From positions 5,757,223 to 5,821,222 of the forward strand of contig OZ025245.1 in the NCBI GenBank assembly GCA_964019155.1: a stretch of 64,000 nucleotides of DNA, in the 5' to 3' direction. The notes below the pieces were generated by a model. It worked only from the letters and a program-made list of their open reading frames with translations. It was not told the origin of the DNA and searched no databases. Shown one piece after another: positions 39,331 to 53,340 of the stretch (its first letter is position 1; every line of letters starts with the position of its first letter). The stretch comes from Osedax fenrisi (Eukaryota > Annelida > Polychaeta > Sabellida > Siboglinidae). Both the position numbers and the translations under genes were made by a program.

Positions 39331-40704
39331 TGGTTTTTACTTAACATACAATATTAAAATATGTTAAATTTATTAAATATATAAATATCTATTAATTATT
39401 TTACTAGTATAAATCATATTATATATATATATATATAATATGAATATAGTTTAATTACATTTTAATTTTATATATATATATATATATGTAATAGGTATGT
39501 AATAAAATTATTTCTCAAAATGTAAAAAAAATATTTGTAAAATTATTATAGAATAAGTATATGTTAATTTAATATTATCACATACTATATATTCATTTAA
39601 TTAATACTATTTAATAAATTATATATGAAAATACTATTTAATAAATCACTTGTGAATGTATTATTATTTATGAAATATTTCAAAATCAATTAATTATATA
39701 CTATTCCAGTATATATTAATGTATTATTAAATAAATACTAGAAAAATAGTTAATATATTAATTTATAATTTAAGAACAATTTATAAAGCTATTTTTGTAA
39801 TCTTATTTTTTAAATTTATAAATTATGTATTAATTTAATGTATTATTAAATAACTAGAAACATATTATATATATATATAGTTTAATATATTAATTTATAT
39901 ATATACATAAATAATTACAAATCATTAATCCTGTGATTAATTCTCTGGTTAACAGTGTACAATATAACATAATTATACTTTTCCATTATAAATATATTTA
40001 TATAATGTTGGCTAAACTATGTATCATAAACTATATACCATTTCACTAAATTCAACATATATGACTAGTTTATGGGTAATTCGTTATAATTTTGTTAGAA
40101 TTATTTAAAAAAGTATATAGTTAATATATAGTTATCATCGCCCAAAACCCCCCTCATGATATCGACCAAAATACCCTCATCGCATATACTATTATTATGT
40201 TATCTTTATTCTATTATATAATTAATATTTTTAATTGATTTTTATTTCATTTTATGTAGAATATTTAGTAGTTTAATATAATAAAAAAATTATCATAAAA
40301 ATGTTATTAATTGTTTTGTAATTTACCATTAACTCTACGCAATTTATTACAATAATATAGCAGAAAATGCACTTTTTACATAATCGATAATATTATTCAA
40401 TATATTTAATTTTTCTTATATTTTTCTTAAAATATTAGGTAACATAAACATTATACACAGTTCGTTAATGTAAAATATTTTCATATCTATTACCGTTGTG
40501 ATTATATTGCCATCGACCAAAACCCCCTCATTGCCCAAAATCCCCTCACGTCCCCTATATAGATTCATTTATTATCCTTCATATTATCCTTCATATTACA
40601 TAATTTAGTTATATTTTACTATAATTTAGTTATAATCTAATGTTACACTAATTTATTTTATATATTCACTTGATGAGATATATTTCATTTTTACAGAAGC
40701 TACC

Positions 40705-40797
40705 ATGGTGCATACCAAGTGTTCACGGGATGAAGTCATCGAGGGGATTGGCAAATTTCTGCGGGCAAATAAAAGACAAAATATTGAAATAAATTAA
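40705..40797 (+). CDS. Micro-ORF, 30 codons, Kozak-like start (right copy 1)
   Basis: Right-arm copy; the ATG lies 9 bp after an acceptor-like TTTTTACAG and the frame ends in TAA at 40,797. The segment is far richer in G+C than its flanks. Function unknown. Confidence 0.35.
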   Translation: MVHTKCSRDEVIEGIGKFLRANKRQNIEIN

Positions 40798-42584
40798 AAA
40801 TTATATATAATTTTACAGTGTACAATATAACATAATTATACTTTTCCATTATAAATATATTTATATAATGTTGGCTAAACTATGTATCATAAACTATATA
40901 CCATTTCACTAAATTCAACATATATGACTAGTTTATGGGTAATTCGTTATAATTTTGTTAGAATTATTTAAAAAAGTATATAGTTAATATATAGTTATCA
41001 TCGCCCAAAACCCCCCTCATGATATCAACCAAAATACCCTCATCGCATATACTATTTTTATGTTATCTTTATTCTATTATATAATTAATATTTTTAATTG
41101 ATTTTTATTTCATTTTATGTAGAATATTTAGTAGTTTAATATAATAAAAAATTATCATAAAAATGTTATTAATTGTTTTGTAATTTACCATTAACATATT
41201 ACATATTTATACCATTACATATTTCTCTAGATTATCTCAAGTTTATAACTCAAGAACTTCTCATCACAGATGTCTCTAGATTATCTCAAGTTTATAACTC
41301 GAGAACTTCTCATCACATATTTCTCTAGATTATCTCAAGTTTATAACTCAAGAACCTCTCATCACATATGTCTCTAGATTATCTCAAGTTTATAACTCAA
41401 GAACTTCTCATCACATATTTCTCTAGATTATCTCGAGTTGTAGTAGTAGTAGTAGTAGTAGTAATTTAATATCACATACTATATATTCATTTAATTAATA
41501 CTATTTAATAAATTATATATGAAAATACTATTTAATAAATCACTTGTGAATGTATTATTATTTATGAAATATTTCAAAATCAATTAATTATATACTATTC
41601 CAGTATATATTAATGTATTATTAAATAAATACTAGAAAAATAGTTAATATATTAATTTATAATTTAAGAACAATTTATAAAGCTATTTTTGTAATCTTAT
41701 TTTTTAAATTTATAAATTATGTATTAATTTAATGTATTATTAAATAACTAGAAACATATTATATATATAAATAGTTTAATATATTAATTTATATATATAC
41801 ATAAATAATTACAAATCATTAATCCTGTGATTAATTCTCTGGTTAACAGTGTACAATATAACATAATTATACTTTTCCATTATAAATATATTTATATAAT
41901 GTTGGCTAAACTATATACCATTTCACTAAATTCAACATATATGACTAGTTTATGGGTAATTCGTTATAATTTTGTTAGAATTATTTAAAAAAGTATATAG
42001 TTAATATATAGTTATCATCGCCCAAAACCCCCCTCATGATATCGACCAAAATACCCTCATCGCATATACTATTATTATGTTATCTTTATTCTATTATATA
42101 ATTAATATTTTTAATTGATTTTTATTTCATTTTATGTAGAATATTTAGTAGTTTAATATAATAAAAAAATTATCATAAAAATGTTATTAATTGTTTTGTA
42201 ATTTACCATTAACTCTACGCAATTTATTACAATAATATAGCAGAAAATGCACTTTTTACATAATCGATAATATTATTCAATATATTTAATTTTTCTTATA
42301 TTTTTCTTAAAATATTAGGTAACATAAACATTATACACAGTTCGTTAATGTAAAATATTTTCATATCTATTACCGTTGTGATTATATTGCCATCGACCAA
42401 AACCCCCTCATTGCCCAAAATCCCCTCACGTCCCCTATATAGATTCATTTATTATCCTTCATATTATCCTTCATATTACATAATTTAGTTATATTTTACT
42501 ATAATTTAGTTATAATCTAATGTTACACTAATTTATTTTATATATTCACTTGATGAGATATATTTCATTTTTACAGAAGCTACC

Positions 42585-42677
42585 ATGGTGCATACCAAGT
42601 GTTCACGGGATGAAGTCATCGAGGGGATTGGCAAATTTCTGCGGGCAAATAAAAGACAAAATATTGAAATAAATTAA
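42585..42677 (+). CDS. Micro-ORF, 30 codons, Kozak-like start (right copy 2)
   Basis: Copy in the extra ~1.87-kb unit specific to the right arm, identical to the others over the frame. Function unknown. Confidence 0.35.
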   Translation: MVHTKCSRDEVIEGIGKFLRANKRQNIEIN

Positions 42678-44448
42678 AAATTATATATAATTTTACAGTG
42701 TACAATATAACATAATTATACTTTTCCATTATAAATATATTTATATAATGTTGGCTAAACTATGTATCATAAACTATATACCATTTCACTAAATTCAACA
42801 TATATGACTAGTTTATGGGTAATTCGTTATAATTTTGTTAGAATTATTTAAAAAAGTATATAGTTAATATATAGTTATCATCGCCCAAAACCCCCCTCAT
42901 GATATCAACCAAAATACCCTCATCGCATATACTATTTTTATGTTATCTTTATTCTATTATATAATTAATATTTTTAATTGATTTTTATTTCATTTTATGT
43001 AGAATATTTAGTAGTTTAATATAATAAAAAATTATCATAAAAATGTTATTAATTGTTTTGTAATTTACCATTAACATATTACATATTTATACCATTACAT
43101 ATTTCTCTAGATTATCTCAAGTTTATAACTCAAGAACTTCTCATCACAGATGTCTCTAGATTATCTCAAGTTTATAACTCGAGAACTTCTCATCACATAT
43201 TTCTCTAGATTATCTCAAGTTTATAACTCAAGAACCTCTCATCACATATGTCTCTAGATTATCTCAAGTTTATAACTCAAGAACTTCTCATCACATATTT
43301 CTCTAGATTATCTCGAGTTGTAGTAGTAGTAGTAGTAGTAGTAATTTAATATCACATACTATATATTCATTTAATTAATACTATTTAATAAATTATATAT
43401 GAAAATACTATTTAATAAATCACTTGTGAATGTATTATTATTTATGAAATATTTCAAAATCAATTAATTATATACTATTCCAGTATATATTAATGTATTA
43501 TTAAATAAATACTAGAAAAATAGTTAATATATTAATTTATAATTTAAGAACAATTTATAAAGCTATTTTTGTAATCTTATTTTTTAAATTTATAAATTAT
43601 GTATTAATTTAATGTATTATTAAATAACTAGAAACATATTATATATATAAATAGTTTAATATATTAATTTATATATATACATAAATAATTACAAATCATT
43701 AATCCTGTGATTAATTCTCTGGTTAACAGTGTACAATATAACATAATTATACTTTTCCATTATAAATATATTTATATAATGTTGGCTAAACTATATACCA
43801 TTTCACTAAATTCAACATATATGACTAGTTTATGGGTAATTCGTTATAATTTTGTTAGAATTATTTAAAAAAGTATATAGTTAATATATAGTTATCATCG
43901 CCCAAAACCCCCCTCATGATATCGACCAAAATACCCTCATCGCATATTCTATTGTTATGTTATCTTTATTCTATTATATAATTAATATTTTTAATTGATT
44001 TTTATTTCATTTTATGTAGAATATTTAGTAGTTTAATATAATAAAAAAATTATCATAAAAATGTTATTAATTGTTTTGTAATTTACCATTAACTCTACGC
44101 AATTTATTACAATAATATAGCAGAAAATGCACTTTTTACATAATCGAATATATTATTCAATATATTTAATTTTTCTTATATTTTTCTTAAAATATTAGGT
44201 AACATAAACATTATACACAGTTCGTTAATGTAAAATATTTTCATATCTATTACCGTTGTGATTATATTGCCATCGACCAAAACCCCCTCATTGCCCAAAA
44301 CCCCTTCACGTCCCCTATATAGATTCATTTATTATCCTTCATATTATCCTTCATATTACATAATTTAGTTATATTTTAATCTAATGTTACACTAATTTAT
44401 TTTATATATTCACTTGATGTGATATATTTCATTTTTACAGAAGCTACC

Positions 44449-44541
44449 ATGGTGCATACCAAGTGTTCACGGGATGAAGTCATCGAGGGGATTGGCAAAT
44501 TTCTGCGGGCAAATAAAAGACAAAATATTGAAATAAATTAA
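44449..44541 (+). CDS. Micro-ORF, 30 codons, Kozak-like start (right copy 3)
   Basis: Outermost right-arm copy. A nearby upstream base differs (TTGATGTGATAT against TTGATGAGATAT in the others), but the 30-codon frame and start context are unchanged. It is the mirror of the left copy at 12,264-12,356. Confidence 0.35.
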   Translation: MVHTKCSRDEVIEGIGKFLRANKRQNIEIN

Positions 44542-44707
44542 AAATTATATATAATTTTCTTTTAATATTTTGTAAGATATTATAATTCTAAATTCTATAA
44601 TTCTAATTCTTTAGATATCTAAACAGATAATTACTCGTTGAATAAAATAATATATATCTATTAACTTTTTATTTAATAATATACATAATATTTATATAGA
44701 TAATCTC

Positions 44708-44935
44708 TATTTAAATCAAGAATTTCTCATCACATATTTCTCTAGATTATCTCAAGTTTATAACTCAAGAACTTCTCATCACATATGTCTCTAGATTATC
44801 TCAAGTTTATAACTCAAGAACTTCTCATCACATATTTCTCGAGATTATCTCGAGTTTATAACTCAAGAATTTCTTGTCACATATTTCTCGAGATTATCTC
44901 GAATTTATATCTGGAGAATTTCTGCTTTAAAAAAA
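44708..44935 (-). repeat. 49-bp tandem repeat with a near-palindromic core (right arm)
   Basis: Mirror of 11,905-12,110. Related units also occur inside the right-arm 1.87-kb repeats at about 41,225-41,445 and 43,085-43,322, each ending next to a short (GTA)n run. Confidence 0.85.
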
Positions 44936-45232
44936 GTTGACAAATGTACAAGATATTCTTGAGAATAAATAACTAGAATTTCTCGAGATTTTCTCGTTAT
45001 TTGAATACTGGGTAAAGTCATCAACAATAGAACTAAAGTAGTTTTTCTGAAAACATTCTCTCTGTAGAGATAAGGGGCAACTTTAAGCCTCTGAAAGCTA
45101 AGTACAAGATGTGTAAAGTCATCAACAATAGAACTAAAGTAGTTTTTCTGAAAACATTATATTATTCTAACCCATTATACAAGCACCCTATCAGATAATG
45201 ACACGCAATCTATCAATTAATACCATATAGGG

Positions 45233-46873
<1,641 letters not shown>

Positions 46874-47754
46874 TAACTGATAAGCAGGTAAATTAATTAA
46901 AAGTATGTTACAACTTACTTATTGTAACTATATAGATATAACTAAGCTTTGAATTATAAATGTACATGTATTATTAGTTATTGTTTTTCTTATCATTCTA
47001 ATATTATGCAATTGATAGTTGGCTGATTTTACTTTTGCGTTTATGAACATATTAAGAATCTTATCAATTGATACTCCGAAATTGTGTTATTTATCTGATA
47101 GTTTTTATTGTGTATCAAATTATTTTCGTTTTATATACAAAACAATGATTCTGGTAACTATATTAATCTTATGAAAACTGAGAATAAAACTTAAATAATG
47201 CCTTTAATAAGCATGAGTTAATGCATTTTATGGAGTCTGAGAATTCTTTGACGGTTTATGTAACCCATTCTATGACTTAAACGATAAGTTTAATATTGAG
47301 CCTGCATCGTGTATTTAGGTATTGATACTGAGACTGAATCGATGCTTTAGGTAACCTAGACTGAGACTGAATCGATGCTTTATGTATAGAGACTGAGTAT
47401 ATGTGTGTAGGTTATGTATGTTTGTGTGTGTATGTGTGTGTTTCTAGAATAAACATGAAAACCGAGCAGGCCATTATATAAAGTATATATTTTATTGTAT
47501 TATTGATTGTTATTCGTTATATAAATTATTTAATTTTTAATATTTCATTAATATAATAATTATTATATACCATGATATAGACAATATTAACATTTATAAA
47601 TATATTAATAATTTATATTTTCATTATTATTATATGTTATAATATAATAAACTTAATATTAATTTTATAAATTAAAGTATAATCCAGATAAGAATGTATA
47701 CTGATACTATATTATTTTATAAATTAGGGTATACTAATTGACAATATTAATGTA

Positions 47755-47910
47755 AAACATATAATGTACCCTAACAATATTAGGGTACATATTTTATTCA
47801 TGTGATGTTATTATAGGTGGGGCACTGCATCTATTTGTATAGGTACCCCTATTTATATGGTACCCTAATTGAGGTACGCTGTGGGGTATATACTCGGTAC
47901 CCTAACTCGA
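47755..47910. repeat. Cluster of GGTACCCTAA-type motifs (right arm)
   Basis: Mirror of 8,800-8,965, with the hairpin pair TGTACCCTAA/TTAGGGTACA around 47,764-47,790 and further copies to about 47,905. Confidence 0.55.
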
Positions 47911-48116
47911 GCTATCGCTGTAGTCTAACCGCCGCGTAGATCAGGTGTATTATTGGAAGTATACATAGTCGCAGTAAACACCACTTTATTAGTGAACATT
48001 GGCCTATTAACTATATTAGTTTAGATGTTTAAATTGCGTTTGAAGCAATGTAGTGTTCGTTCGTGATTACATTTTACAACTAGATTTCAATTTTTAAATT
48101 TGTTTTTAATTTTTAA

Positions 48117-48262
48117 GGGAAAAGTATTGCTGAAATACGCACAATGGCGAAGGAATTTGAATCGATGAGTAATGTAAAGGAGGGTAGTATATGCTATAAG
48201 TGATAGAATATATGCTATAAACGAGGGAATAAGCGTAGTCTGTTGGAGGAATGAATATGAAA
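48117..48262 (+). pseudogene. Gag C-terminal / zinc-knuckle relic (right arm)
   Basis: Mirror copy of the left-arm gag relic. The open stretch 48,117-48,206 ends with CYK-stop, and the continuing sequence resembles the rest of a CCHC knuckle. It is followed at 48,475 by the protease relic. Together 48,117-49,705 is a contracted, dead gypsy element. Confidence 0.45.
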
Positions 48263-48474
48263 ATTAGATAGGATATCTACTGTGTTGGAAGGAGATTAAG
48301 ATGTAAGTGGACATACAGAATTAGATGATTTACATGTAGAATGGAGGGTCATACTAGTAGATGATGTAGGAATAATACTTTAAACCACCAACCTTTCCAG
48401 TAGATCAGGCAATTTGGAAAAGGGGGAATGCCAGGAAAGTAAGGGGGAGTACAAGGGAAATAGATAATAATAGT

Positions 48475-48702
48475 ATGTTAATAGGGAGATTTCCTAGGGA
48501 AAAGGTAGTAATAAATCGTAGGGTATTGGCATGTTTAATAAATTCAGATAGTCAGGTTTCAGTGATATCAGAGGTGATGGTAAGGTCTGTAGACTTGAGA
48601 GTAATACCCGTAAACCCAAAATTTGATTTAAAAACAGCAAATGACACTATTGGACAAGTAATAACAGATATTATATTATGGGTAAGAAGAGTGAGAAGGT
48701 AG
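48475..48702 (+). pseudogene. Ty3/gypsy aspartic protease fragment (right arm)
   Basis: Mirror copy of 8,010-8,237, one residue different (Phe for Leu in the NPKxDLK stretch). The same degraded active-site triad (N-S-D) and the same position between the gag relic (48,117) and the reverse-transcriptase relic (48,982) are seen. Confidence 0.72.
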
Positions 48703-48924
48703 GATTCATAGTAACTAAAATTGAGGGATTATTTGTAATAAGTATGAATACTTTACATACTTATAGGGTTATATCGAGTATTGGATTGGGTAGGGGAATT
48801 AATATAGGACTTAGGGTATAATATGGAATAAATAGTGTTAATATTATAATGAGGAGTTTGTAAAAGTTTATATAGGGTGTAAAAATAGAATTTTCAAGGA
48901 AAGTATAAACAAATTAACTTATAA

Positions 48925-49230
48925 ATACGAGTTTATTAGAATGTCATTTAGGTTAACTAAACTCCAACTACATTTCAGAGAGTGATATCAAACTTATTTA
49001 GATCAGAGATGTATAAATTAATAGTATGTTATTTAGATGATATATTAGTTTATTCTAAGACATGGGAGGAACATTTAGGACACATTGAAGTTGTAATGAT
49101 GAGTTTGGAAGAAGCTGGGTTTCAGTTAAGTACTGGGAAATGTAGGATATTCATAAATGAAATAAATTGTCTAGGATTTAGAATATCAGTCAAATGGATA
49201 GGAACTATTAACCAGATATACCCTAATTAG
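48925..49230 (+). pseudogene. Ty3/gypsy-type reverse transcriptase fragment (right arm)
   Basis: Mirror copy of the left-arm fragment, with an identical 82-residue open frame at 48,982-49,230 (YLDDILVYSK box, WEEHLGHI, LGFRIS). Upstream, from about 48,925, the conserved region before motif YLDD is present but out of frame after a single-base deletion near 48,958. It ends at a TAG just before the TTAGGGTAC tandem array. Perfect protein identity between the arms despite loss of function indicates recent duplication or gene conversion rather than selection. Confidence 0.88.
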
Positions 49231-49249
49231 AGTCCATCATGCTAAATAT

Positions 49250-49705
49250 GAATACTTGTACCCTAAAAAGGTGTATCCTAGCAAATTTAAGCCTTCTGTA
49301 CCCTAATTTATTATTGATGTTGTACCCTAATTAACTATTGATATTGTACCCTAATTTATTATTGATGTTGTATGCCCTAAATTATTCTTGTTTCTGTATC
49401 CTAATTAATAACGTTGATGTACCCTAAATTATTATTAATGCTGTACCCCAATTAATATTTATGCTGTACCCTTAATTATTATTGTTACTGTACGCTAATT
49501 TACTATTTATGCTGGACCCTAATTTACTATTGCTGTTGTACCCTAAATAACTAATTATATTGTACCCTAATTTATTCTTTTTACTGTACCCTACTTTATT
49601 AACGATGATGTACCCTACATTATTATTGATGTTGTACCATAATTTACTTTTGATGCTGGGCCCTAATTTACTATTTCTGTTAGAGTCTAATTATTATTGA
49701 TGCTG
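49250..49705 (+). repeat. Degenerate ~27-bp TTAGGGTAC tandem array (right arm)
   Basis: Mirror copy of 7,016-7,470, read here as repeated TGTACCCTAATT plus TATTATTGATG-like halves, starting about 20 bp after the end of the reverse-transcriptase frame. Confidence 0.85.
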
Positions 49706-49979
49706 TATATAGAATAACAAAAATATATAGGTAAATTATAATTAGAAGTATTTTATTTAAATACTAAATATAATAACAAAGTAATCAAAAGAAAGTATTA
49801 CATATTAATAAAATAAAAGAAATATACATTATAAATGATACGATAAAAACACGATTAAAATAATGAATAGTGGTGTATTACATCTCCTTCTATCACTATA
49901 AAATAAACTCCATTTTTCGAAACAATCACAGGAGATTCTTAATTTATATTCTGTAAAATGTAATATATAAGTATATATG

Positions 49980-50011
<32 letters not shown>

Positions 50012-50059
50012 ATAGTGGCGTTTACGTATCTACTACTAATCAATTTACTTCGATCTAAA

Positions 50060-50340
50060 TTACTAAAGAAATACGCGTTTCATTCATTTATTATAATTTC
50101 CTCGTGGTAACTGTCGATATCAGGTTATTCGCATACGTCTGCTCGCTTCGACCGCTAGCTCAAAAAAGAAAGTTCACCTTGGAACAATTCCAGAAGTCAC
50201 GCCCACAATATTTTAAGGGGCGTGCCAGATAAATAATAATAATAATACGGTTGGAGTCGGTAGCGCTCCAGAAGCAGGTCGTATCGTCCCAGCAGCAGCT
50301 CGTCGGTCGCAGTCGTCGTCGTGGTCGCAGGGTGAAGATC
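50060..50340 (+). other. G+C-rich block next to the minisatellite (right arm)
   Basis: Mirror copy of 6,379-6,660 with the same CGTCGTCGTGG run and CACGCCC/GGGCGTG hairpin-capable pair. Possible remnant of a retroelement LTR or leader; unproven. Confidence 0.4.
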
Positions 50341-50711
50341 GGGATACGTGGTGGGGGAAATACGTGGTGACGGAATACGTGGTGGGGGAAATACGTGGTG
50401 ACGGAATACGTGGTGGGGGAAATACGTGGTGACGGAATACGTGGTGGGGGAAATACGTGGTGACGGTATACGTGGTGGGGAAATACGTGGTGACGGAATA
50501 CGTGGTGGGGGAAATACGTGGTGACGGAATACGTGGTGGGGAAATACGTGGTGACGGAATACGTGGTGGGGGAAATACGTGGTGACGGAATACGTGGTGG
50601 GGGAAATACGTGGTGACGGAATACGTGGTGGGGGAAATACGTGGTGACGGAATACGTGGTGGGGGAAATACGTGGTGACGGAATACGTGGTGGGGGAAAT
50701 ACGTGGTGGGA
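50341..50711 (-). repeat. 31-bp minisatellite (CACGTATT), right end of palindrome
   Basis: Reverse-complement counterpart of the left array, expanded to about twelve 31-bp units. Symmetry with the left arm ends at the last unit (…TACGTGGTGGGACAG). Overlapping 177-194-codon reading frames are repeat artefacts. Confidence 0.93.
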
Positions 50712-51139
50712 CAGTTATACATAAACATTTCAACAAACACTGACAATATCCTAGCGCCATTATATATATGTTATGTAACATTCATTCTCACAATCATCCT
50801 GCCTTAATACCACACCGCGCCGCCAATCTAATATAAACTCATTTGAACACACACTCATACAAAATACACTACATCACATATATATATATATATATATCAG
50901 ATTATATTGATTAAATATTATTAAAAAAAATAATAAAAATGGCTATATTATATTAAATTGAATTTGAATGTTATTTTATATATATATCAAATAATATACT
51001 ATTTCTAGAATTCGAGATCGGGGCTTGTGGGCTAGTGTGATCTTGGGATCGTGGTATGAGAAAATGAACATACTGCAAAGATATATCGAATGTATTCACG
51101 ATATACCATAAGTAGTAAATTCACCCTCTACATACTATA
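50712..51139. other. Junction between giant palindrome and G-rich minisatellite
   Basis: About 430 bp with no mirror copy. It includes a G+C-richer bit (CACCGCGCCGCC, 50,813) and a (TA)n run at 50,879-50,897. No ORF or element ends seen. Confidence 0.55.
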
Positions 51140-53163
51140 TAGTGAGCTTGTAGTCTTGAGGGCTTGGAAGATTTGAGGATTGGAGGATGAGAGGATTGAG
51201 GATTGGAGGATTGAAGGATTGGAGGATTGGATGATTGGTGGATTGGGGGATTGGGTGGTTGGGGGGTTGGAGGATTGGGGGATTATGATATTGTGGGATT
51301 GCTGCATTAGAGTATTGTGGGATTATGGGATTTTGGAGGATTGTGGGATTGTGGGATTGTGGGATTGTGGGATTGGAGGATTGTGGGATTGGAGGATTGT
51401 GGAATTGTGGGATTTGGGATTGTGGTATTAGAGGGTTATGGGATGGGGGAATTGTGGGATTTGAGGATTGGAGGATTGTGGGATTGGAGGATTATAGGAT
51501 TGTAGGATTGGAGGATTGTGGGATTGGTGTATTGTGGGATTATGGGATTGGAGGATTGTGGGATTGGAGGATTATGGGATTGTGGGATTGGATGATTATG
51601 GGATTGTAGGATTGTAGGATTGTAGGATTGTGGGATTGTAGTATTAGGGTATTGGTGAATTGGGAGATTAGGGTATTGGGTGGTTGGGGTATTGTGGTAT
51701 TGGGATATTGTGGTATTGGGGGGTTATGGTATTGTGGTATTGGGAGATTGTGGTATTGGGGTATTGGGGTTTGGGGGTTATGGTATCGGGGACTGTGTTA
51801 TTGGGGTACTGAGGGGTTGTGGTATAGGGGTATTGTGGTATTGGGGGATTGTGGTGTTGGGTGATTATGGTATTGGGTGATTGGTGTATTTGGGTATTGG
51901 GGGGTTGAGTGTTTGTGGTATTGGGGGACTGTGGTATTGGGGGGTTGTGGTATTGGGGTATTGGGATATTTTGGTATTGGGTGTTGTGTTATTGGGGGGT
52001 TGGGGCTTGTGGTTTTGGGGATTGTGGGATTGTAGGATTGGAGGATTGTGGGATTGGAGGATTGGAGGATTGGAGGATTGGAGGTTTGTAGGATTGTGGG
52101 ATTGAGGATTGTGGGAGTGTGGGATTGGATGATTGTGGGATTGGAGGATTGGTGGATTTTGGGATTATGGGAATGGAGGATTGTGGGATTGTGAGATTTA
52201 AGGATTGTGGGATTGTAAGATTGGAGGATTGGAGGATTGTGGGATTGTGGGATTGCAGGGTTGTGGGATTGTGGGATAGGAGGATTGTGAGATTATGGGA
52301 TTAGAGTATTGTGGGATTGTGGGATTGTGGGATTTTGGGATTGTGGGATTGTGGGATTGTTGGATTGTGGGATTATGGTATTGTTTGATTGTGGGATTGT
52401 GGGATTGAGGGATTATGGACTTGTGGGATTGTTGGAATGGAGGATTGGTGGATTGGGGGTAGAGGGATTGGGGAATTGGTGGGGTTAGACGATTGGGGTA
52501 TTCGAGGAATGGGGGATTGGGGGGTTGTTGGATTGGAGGATTGGAGAATTGTTGGATTGGAGGATAATGGGATTGGAGGATTAGAGGATTAGAGGATTGT
52601 AGGATTGGATGATTATGGGATTGTGGAATTGGATGATTGAGGGAATGTGGGATTGGAGGGTTATGGGATTGTATGATTGTGGGATTTTGGGATTGGAGGA
52701 TTGGAGAATTGTGGGATTGAAGGATTGTAGGATTGGAAGATTGCGGGATTGCGGAATTGGAGGATTGCGGGAATGTAGGATTGGAGGATTGTAGCATGTG
52801 GAACTGTGGGATTGGAGGATTGGAGTAAATGGGGGATTGGTGGATTGGGAGGTTGGAGAATTGTGGGATTTGAGGATTGTGGGATTGGAGGATTTAAGGA
52901 TTGTGGGAGTGGATAATTGGATGGTTGGAGGATTGGAGGATTGTAAAATTGGAGAATTGGAGGATTGGAGGATTATGGGATTGGAGGATTGGAGAATTAT
53001 GGGATTGAAGAATTGGAGGATTGTAGGATTGGGGGGATTGAGGATTGGAGGAATGTGGAATTGAGGAATTGAGGAATTGGGGAATTGTGGAATTGTGGAA
53101 TTGTGGAATTGAGGAAATGAGGGATTGAGGAAGTGAGGAATTGAGAGAATGAATGATTGGGAG
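51140..53163 (+). repeat. 8-bp G-rich minisatellite, left half of second palindrome
   Basis: Built on 8-bp units of the form GGATTGTG/GGATTGGA, with an internal section (51,650-52,010) of GTATTGTG/GTATTGGG units, a subfamily of the same repeat. G is concentrated on the plus strand. From 51,628 it is the reverse complement of 53,341-54,876; the first ~490 bp (51,140-51,627) has no matching partner. Because 8 is not a multiple of 3, every frame gives a 24-bp (8-residue) repeat, producing many Trp/Gly/Ile-rich ORFs that are not genes. Confidence 0.95.
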
Positions 53164-53340
53164 ATTGGGAGGTTGGGATATTGGAATATTGGGAGATTGG
53201 GAGATTGAGGAATTGCGGAATTAAGGAATTAAGGCATTGAGCATGATTGAATCCCACAATCTCTCAACACCTCAACACCTCAACACCTCAACACCTCAAT
53301 CCCTCAATAACACAATACAACAACATCACAACCCCCCAAT
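53164..53340. other. Asymmetric centre of the minisatellite palindrome
   Basis: About 175 bp that is not self-complementary. The left half is TTGGGATATTGG-like, the right half CAACACCT repeats, with GAGCATGATTGAATCCC at the switch between G-rich and C-rich strands (near 53,240-53,255). Confidence 0.85.

Larger units (their letters stand above)
39540..44565 (+). repeat. Three copies of the ~1.87-kb tandem repeat (right arm)
   Basis: The landmark GAAGTCATC lies at 40,732, 42,612 and 44,476 (spacings of 1,880 and 1,864). The block 40,800-42,600 is almost letter-for-letter the same as 42,680-44,440, including the 49-bp subrepeats and the (GTA)n run, so one copy was gained recently on this arm only. 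This accounts for the ~1.8-kb difference between the arms. Confidence 0.93.

Noticed and set aside
50197..50781. 177-194-codon ORFs (Thr/Tyr/His/Pro-rich), and the similar 6,115-6,525 frame
   Set aside because: They run through the 31-bp minisatellite in several frames at once and change length with copy number.
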